Below are positions 59,236-64,000 of a stretch of DNA of 64,000 bases, one piece after another (position 1 is the stretch's first letter; the number at the start of each line of letters is the position of its first letter). This DNA comes from Clostridiaceae bacterium Marseille-Q4149 (GTDB lineage Bacteria > Bacillota > Clostridia > Oscillospirales > Oscillospiraceae): NCBI GenBank assembly GCA_018228685.1, contig CP073691.1, positions 992,001 to 1,056,000 on the forward strand, in the 5' to 3' direction. The notes beneath the pieces are model-generated. The model was not told the DNA's origin. It worked only from the letters and a program-made list of their open reading frames with translations, and made no database searches. A program made the translations under genes and the position numbers.

Positions 59236-59790
59236 ATGGTTTCAATAAAAGACAGGAAAATTCTTAGGCAGATGTTCTCGCATTATGATTATGTAATGAC
59301 CACGGCTCAGTTGAGCAAAGAAAAGCTATATTACAGGGATATTCAAAGAATGTTGAAAGCTGGCTTGATAGAAAAAGTCAAGCGTGGCTATTATCATTGG
59401 ACTATGGGGTCTGGCAAAGGCGATGTGGTGATAATCAGCCGTTTATTCCCCGATGGTATTCTATATATGGAAACGGCTTTATTCTATTATGGGTACAGCG
59501 ATAGAAATCCTGCCGAATGGAACATCGCTATTGACAAAAACGCCTCCAGACAGCGCACAAGAATAGATTATCCATCTATAAAGGCTTATCGGTTAGAGCC
59601 AGCCCTGCTCTCTATCGGAGTAACCAGAGGAGAAATAAATTTTACCGATGTTCGCATTTATGACCGTGACCGTACCATCTGCGATGTTCTGCGTAATATG
59701 AACAAGATGGACAAGGAAATCTTCAACAAAGCAATTCAAGGCCAGGTATTGCGGTTGCAAAAAATCCGCAGGCGTGGCAGAGCTTTTTAG
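59236..59790 (+). pseudogene. AbiEi-like antitoxin/regulator, C-terminus truncated
   Basis: A 184-residue frame. The N-terminal winged helix (SHYDYVMTTAQLSKEKLYYR, MLKAGLIEKVKRGYYHW) and the antitoxin domain (VVIISRLFPDGILYMETALF, then VRIYDRDRTICDVLRNMNKM) match type IV AbiEi antitoxins. Homology stops at IFNKAIQG; the last ~15 residues come from the helicase-like gene that starts there in another frame. The partner toxin gene abiEii is absent, presumably lost in the same deletion. Confidence 0.7.
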
Positions 59791-62282
59791 CTGCTGCTTG
59801 CCGCAACTATAAATGCCGCTTTGATGAACAGCTTTTAATCTATGCACAACGCCCCGACGCTATCGCCGTCGCAGAGCTTGACACTTGGAACAAGCGCTTT
59901 AAGCGTTGGGTAAACAAAGACAGTAAGGGTATTGCCGTTTTCGACCCGAAGGGTCGCAGGAATACCCTTAAATACTATTTTGATGTTTCGGACACGCACG
60001 ACGGATATTACGGCAGCCGCCCCGTCCCGATATGGCAGATGAACGGACGATACGAGCAGGCTGTTATCGAAAGGCTATCCGACAGGTTTGGTAATACGGA
60101 AAGCACCGACCTTGCTTCTGCCCTAATGGAAACGGCAAAGAACGCCGTTGAGGATAATCTGCAAGACTATTTCTCTCAGCTCAAAGGCTTCACAAGGGAC
60201 AGCTTCTTGGAGGAATTGGACGACCTTAATGTAGAGGTCTGTTACAGGCGTTTGGTAACAAACAGCGTTGCATTTATGCTGATGAGCCGCTGCGGTCTGG
60301 ATAGAAACGAGCATTTTGACCGAGAGGATTTTGAGGGCATTATCAATTTCAATACGCCTGCGACTATTAACGCCCTCGGCATTGCCACAAGCGATATTTC
60401 CGAAATGGCTCTCAAGGAAATTTCTCTTGCGATACAAAATCTGCAAATCGCAGAGAAAGGCACAAATCGTACCTTTGTACCAGAAAGCAAAAGCCAATAT
60501 AATAAAGGCAGAATACAACCCGAAAGGAGCGAAAATAATGAACGCAATCACTTACAGCAGGCAGGGCGACTATCTTATTCCCGACCTGACATTACCGACC
60601 GAGCAAGAAATTCCGCTTGGCAGATACGCTCAGATGCACAGGCGCTATCTGGAACAGCACAAGCGAGTGACCTATCTCAATCTGGTGACATCGGGCAAAC
60701 TGAACGAGTATCTGTATCAGACCGAACAGACGGCTCTCCACAGGTTGGAGCTTCTGACGAAGCAGCTTTCAGCCGAACAGGGCGTGACGGAGGAGCTGAA
60801 AGAGAAAGCCCCGATGCAGTGGGTACAGAGAATGAACAACATCCGCAGTCAAGCGGAGGAAGTGATTATGACCGAGCTGATTTACAAGTAAGCGTTGCCA
60901 ACGCAGATGAGGTCAAGGTCAATCTTCCTACCGTAGAGGAACAAATCGAAATGATAGCCGAAGCAGAGGACGAAAAATCCTCTGCTTTTGCTGTTTCACA
61001 GGAAGATATTGACTCTGTTCTGACAAGAGGAAGCGGTTTTCAAGACGGGAAATACCGTATCTACCGTCAGTTTCAGAAATATGATGACAGCAAAAGTAAT
61101 ATCGCTTTTCTCAAAAAGGAATACGGCATAGGCGGCGGAACGCACCTTTACCCCGATGGAACAAAAGGCGGCGAATGGCACGACGGCAAAGGCATTGGCA
61201 TTGGAAAGCACGGGTCATATACAAACCCAGACTTGCGGCTCAGTTGGTCTAAGGTTGAAAAGCGGCTGCGTGAGCTGATAAAGGCAAACCGCTATCTCAA
61301 TCCGAAAGAAAAAGACCATTATGCCGATTATCTGGAGAGCGTGTCAGCTCCCCAATATGAGGTTGACGCCCAGAGAAAAATGGCAAGGCAGCGTTTTATC
61401 GACGCTCATCGTGACCTGCCGCCTACCGACAAACGGGATACCCTTGCTATGCGACTGTCGGACTTTATCTGTGACTTGGACGGGTACGAAAAAGACCTGT
61501 TATCCAATGTAGAGCGTTCCGACCTTGCCGATGTTACGGCTGAGCAAATGGAACAGCACTTGTCCGACCCCGCTACCGTTCAACAGTTACTTGATTTTCT
61601 TGCCCAGATACAATGGAAAACGACATCGGTTTTCAGCCGCAGCAATGCGTGGAAATTTTCCGAAGAATTGCGGGAGTTGCATCCGCTTTGCTATCTCTAC
61701 AACGAGGGCGATGTGGTGTATATCGGCGCAGATAAGTACGAAATCGCAGATTTTGATGAAAACGCCGTGTCGCTCCGAAATGCAGAGTTTCCGTTATTCG
61801 GCAGGGAATACAGCCGAGAGGATTTTGAGGAAAAGCTCAAGGAAAATCCTGCAAATGACCATCTGAAAGTTGTCGTGACCGAGAAGCAGCAGGCAGAAAC
61901 ACCGTCCGAGAAAAAACCAGACAGAATACAGTTTTCTATCGGCTTTTCCGAACACCCTGCTTTTTACGACAGGCAGCTTAATGACCGTTATACGGATTTG
62001 AGCTTTGCCTGCGGCGTGGCGGTCGGGCTGTATTTTATTCTCCGTCCACACTTCGGAACGGAAACTCTCAGTTGGGTATGTATCCTTGGTGCTGCGCCCT
62101 TTGCGCTGATGGGCTTTGTTAAATACAACGGTATGAACGCCGAGCAGTTCGTTTGGGCGTGGATTAAATCGGAGTTCCTTATGCCGAAAAAGCTGATGTT
62201 TCAGCCCGATAATCTCTACTATGAAACGCTGAAAGCAGCAATCCAAAATCACGAAAAGGAGGCGTTGAAGAACAATGCTTAA
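59745..62282 (+). pseudogene. Conjugative-element helicase-like protein fused by deletion to PrgI
   Basis: Open from 59745 without a start. It begins QAWQSFLAAACRNYKCRFDE and ALIDE-type sequence (LLIYAQRPDAIAV, ELDTWNKRFKRWVNKDSKGI) that I recognise as the N-terminus of the very large SNF2/methylase-like protein of Clostridial conjugative elements. A Ser/Asp/Gly-rich linker covers about 60500-60900, where tnpV lies in another frame. Near 61960 the frame passes into a PrgI-like protein: two transmembrane segments (SFACGVAVGLYFILRP, CILGAAPFALMGFVKYNG) and a tail ending LKAAIQNHEKEALKNNA. A deletion of several kilobases would explain the fusion. PrgI is a T4SS membrane component and overlaps the VirB4 start, as in intact elements. 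Confidence 0.7.
60538..60891 (+). CDS. TnpV-like transposon protein nested in another frame
   Basis: ATG 60538 after CGAAAGGAGCG opens a 117-residue frame, offset +1 from the helicase-like frame, reading ITYSRQGDYLIPDLTLPTEQ, RYLEQHKRVTYLNLVTSGKL, and APMQWVQRMNNIRSQAEEV to a TAA at 60891. This is the TnpV family, found in Tn4451-like and related elements; its function is not established. The surrounding frame here is a low-complexity Ser/Gly/Arg/Asp linker, so the two genes are overprinted rather than one being noise: both have coherent sequence. Confidence 0.75.
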   Translation: MNAITYSRQGDYLIPDLTLPTEQEIPLGRYAQMHRRYLEQHKRVTYLNLVTSGKLNEYLYQTEQTALHRLELLTKQLSAEQGVTEELKEKAPMQWVQRMNNIRSQAEEVIMTELIYK

Positions 62283-64000
62283 AACACTCAAAAACCTGTT
62301 CAAGCAGGATAAGGAGAAGTTTGTCGTGCCGAAATCGGTACAGAGCGTTATCCCGATTAAAACTATCTGGGAGGACGGTATCTTCCTTGTCGGCAAGAAC
62401 AAGTACGCTAAGACATTCAAATTTGAGGACATCAATTACGCCGTAGCAAGCCGTGAGGATAAGGAAGCAATGTTCCTTGAATACTCGGAGCTGCTTAATT
62501 CGCTTGACAGCGGAGCTACCACGAAAATCACAATCAACAACCGCCGCTTGAACAAAGCGGACTTTGAACAGACGATACTCATTCCTATGGCTGATGACGG
62601 TCTGGATAAGTACCGCAAGGAATATAACAAAATGCTCCTTGAAAAAGCAACGGGAGCAAACTCCATTGTGCAGGACAAGTATGTGACGGTATCTGTCAGC
62701 AAGAAAAACATCGAGGAAGCCCGAAACTACTTTGCCCGTGTGGGTGCTGACCTTATTGCCCATTTTTCCCGTCTGGGGTCACGCTGCGTGGAGCTTGAAG
62801 CCGAGGAAAAGCTCCGCATTTTTCACGACTTTTACCGCACAGGCGAAGAAACGGCGTTCCGCTTCGATATTTCCCAGACGATGCGAAAGGGTCACGACTT
62901 CAAGGACTTTATCTGCCCTGACACCTTTGAATTTGAAAATGACTGTTTCAGAATGGGCGACAGATACGGGCGTGTGATTTTCCTCAGAGAATATGCCGCC
63001 TATATCAAGGACAGTATGGTAGCGGAGCTTTGTGAGCTGAACAGAAATATGATGCTCTCCGTTGACATTATCCCCGTTCCCACAGATGAAGCCGTGCGAG
63101 AGGTGGAAAACCGACTGCTCGGCGTGGAAACTAACATCACGAATTGGCAGAGAAAGCAAAACCAGAACAACAACTTTTCTGCCGTTGTACCGTATGACTT
63201 GGAACAGCAGCGAAAAGAAAGCAAGGAGTTCCTTGATGACCTTACGACCCGTGACCAGAGAATGATGTTCGCCGTGCTGACTATGGTGCATACGGCTGAC
63301 AGCAAGGAGCAGCTTGACAGCGACACAGAAGCGTTGCTCACGACTGCCAGAAAGCACCTGTGTCAGTTTGCCGTGCTGAAATATCAGCAGATGGACGGAC
63401 TGAATACGGTGCTGCCTTTCGGTGTGCGAAAGATTGACGCCTTGCGTACCCTTACTACGGAAAGCCTTGCGGTGTTTATTCCGTTTCGGGTGCAGGAAAT
63501 CTATCACGAAAACGGCGTTTATTACGGGCAGAATGTAATCAGCAAGAATATGATTATCGCTAACCGCCGCCACCTGCTCAACGGTAATTCCTTTATCCTC
63601 GGCGTGTCGGGTGCGGGCAAATCCTTTACGGCAAAGGAAGAAATGACGAACATCATTCTGACCGACCCCAACGCCGATATTATCATTATTGACCCAGAGC
63701 GAGAGTATTCGCCGCTTGTAAAGGCAATGCAGGGCGAGGTCATTCACATCTCGGCAACGAGCGAAAACCATATCAACGCTATGGATATGAACTCCGATTA
63801 CGGTGACGGCGCAAACCCCGTTATCTTGAAATCGGAGTTTATTTTGTCCCTTTGCGAACAGCTCATCGGCGGCAGCAGTCTTGGCGCAAAGCAGAAATCC
63901 ATCATTGACCGCTGTACCGCTTCGGTGTATCGGTATTATCAGCAAGGCAACTATATGGGAACGCCGCCGACCTTGCAGGACTTCCGTGAGGAGCTGCTAA
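62275..64000 (+). CDS. VirB4/TraE-type conjugation ATPase, partial
   Basis: ATG 62275 follows AAAAGGAGG and overlaps the PrgI stop by 8 bases. The frame stays open to the right edge (575 codons). The N-terminal domain begins MLKTLKNLFKQDKEKFVVPK; the Walker A motif is ILGVSGAGKSFTAKEE and Walker B-like DIIIIDPEREYSPLV. VirB4 ATPases power type IV secretion and pilus assembly; the C-terminal third (about 200-250 residues) lies beyond the window. AT-rich codons match the flanking element genes. Confidence 0.92.
   Translation, partial: MLKTLKNLFKQDKEKFVVPKSVQSVIPIKTIWEDGIFLVGKNKYAKTFKFEDINYAVASREDKEAMFLEYSELLNSLDSGATTKITINNRRLNKADFEQTILIPMADDGLDKYRKEYNKMLLEKATGANSIVQDKYVTVSVSKKNIEEARNYFARVGADLIAHFSRLGSRCVELEAEEKLRIFHDFYRTGEETAFRFDISQTMRKGHDFKDFICPDTFEFENDCFRMGDRYGRVIFLREYAAYIKDSMVAELCELNRNMMLSVDIIPVPTDEAVREVENRLLGVETNITNWQRKQNQNNNFSAVVPYDLEQQRKESKEFLDDLTTRDQRMMFAVLTMVHTADSKEQLDSDTEALLTTARKHLCQFAVLKYQQMDGLNTVLPFGVRKIDALRTLTTESLAVFIPFRVQEIYHENGVYYGQNVISKNMIIANRRHLLNGNSFILGVSGAGKSFTAKEEMTNIILTDPNADIIIIDPEREYSPLVKAMQGEVIHISATSENHINAMDMNSDYGDGANPVILKSEFILSLCEQLIGGSSLGAKQKSIIDRCTASVYRYYQQGNYMGTPPTLQDFREELL

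Overview
The window looks like a GC-rich anaerobic Firmicute chromosome, most likely class Clostridia and probably an Oscillospiraceae-type gut bacterium. This is inferred from gene content: the hprK-ROK kinase-murB-rapZ-yvcK-whiA-dnaE order, a CotJC spore-coat relic, the GGGtGRT/NifU pair, a CD1871A-type CXXC peptide, a 2-hydroxyacyl-CoA dehydratase-like operon and Clostridium-type conjugative element genes. No 16S rRNA is present, so the genus is not determined.

Layout. 1-6.1 kb: end of a TrkA potassium regulator, a truncated histidine kinase N-terminus, an FHA-FtsW/RodA plus transpeptidase pair, a DUF4364 protein and a Cys-rich protein. 6.1-15.7 kb: a tight minus-strand core operon from hprK to dnaE. 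15.8-24.5 kb: accessory DNA, with an intact 1.05-kb IS flanked by a 26-bp duplication, tRNA-Pro(CGG), recombinase fragments, a BTAD regulator fragment with a 12-bp tandem repeat, a BRO-type antirepressor and antirestriction-like fragments. 24.6-40.1 kb: redox, iron and envelope-stress genes with two two-component systems, thioredoxin/thioredoxin reductase, Rrf2 and Fur regulators, ferritin, methyltransferases, and a CXXC peptide/4Fe-4S membrane protein/TlpA/MsrAB cassette. 40.2-44.3 kb: a second BRO fragment, then an Rhs C-terminal toxin-like module with a candidate immunity gene and a duplicated Rhs core. 44.3-48.4 kb: tRNA-Thr(CGT), a gene-free stretch with DnaA-box-like sites, an RluA-type pseudouridine synthase, YceD-rpmF and an orphan GHKL kinase. 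48.4-58.4 kb: iron-sulfur assembly proteins, a 2-hydroxyacyl-CoA dehydratase/double-cubane-type operon with activator and CooC-like ATPase, and a divergent Old-Yellow-Enzyme-type oxidoreductase. 58.4-64 kb: a CotJC relic abutting a partly deleted integrative conjugative element (AbiEi-like antitoxin, helicase-like protein fused to PrgI, an out-of-frame nested tnpV, and VirB4 running off the window).

Functional themes. The core operon links carbon-status sensing (HprK, RapZ, YvcK) with wall synthesis and replication. The 30-40 kb block is a redox/iron module; its MsrAB cassette is best read as an electron relay across the membrane to an extracytoplasmic repair lipoprotein. The 48-58 kb block is a low-potential reductase system of unknown substrate. 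Many broken genes at 17-24, 34-35, 40-44 and 58-62 kb show repeated insertion and deletion of mobile DNA.
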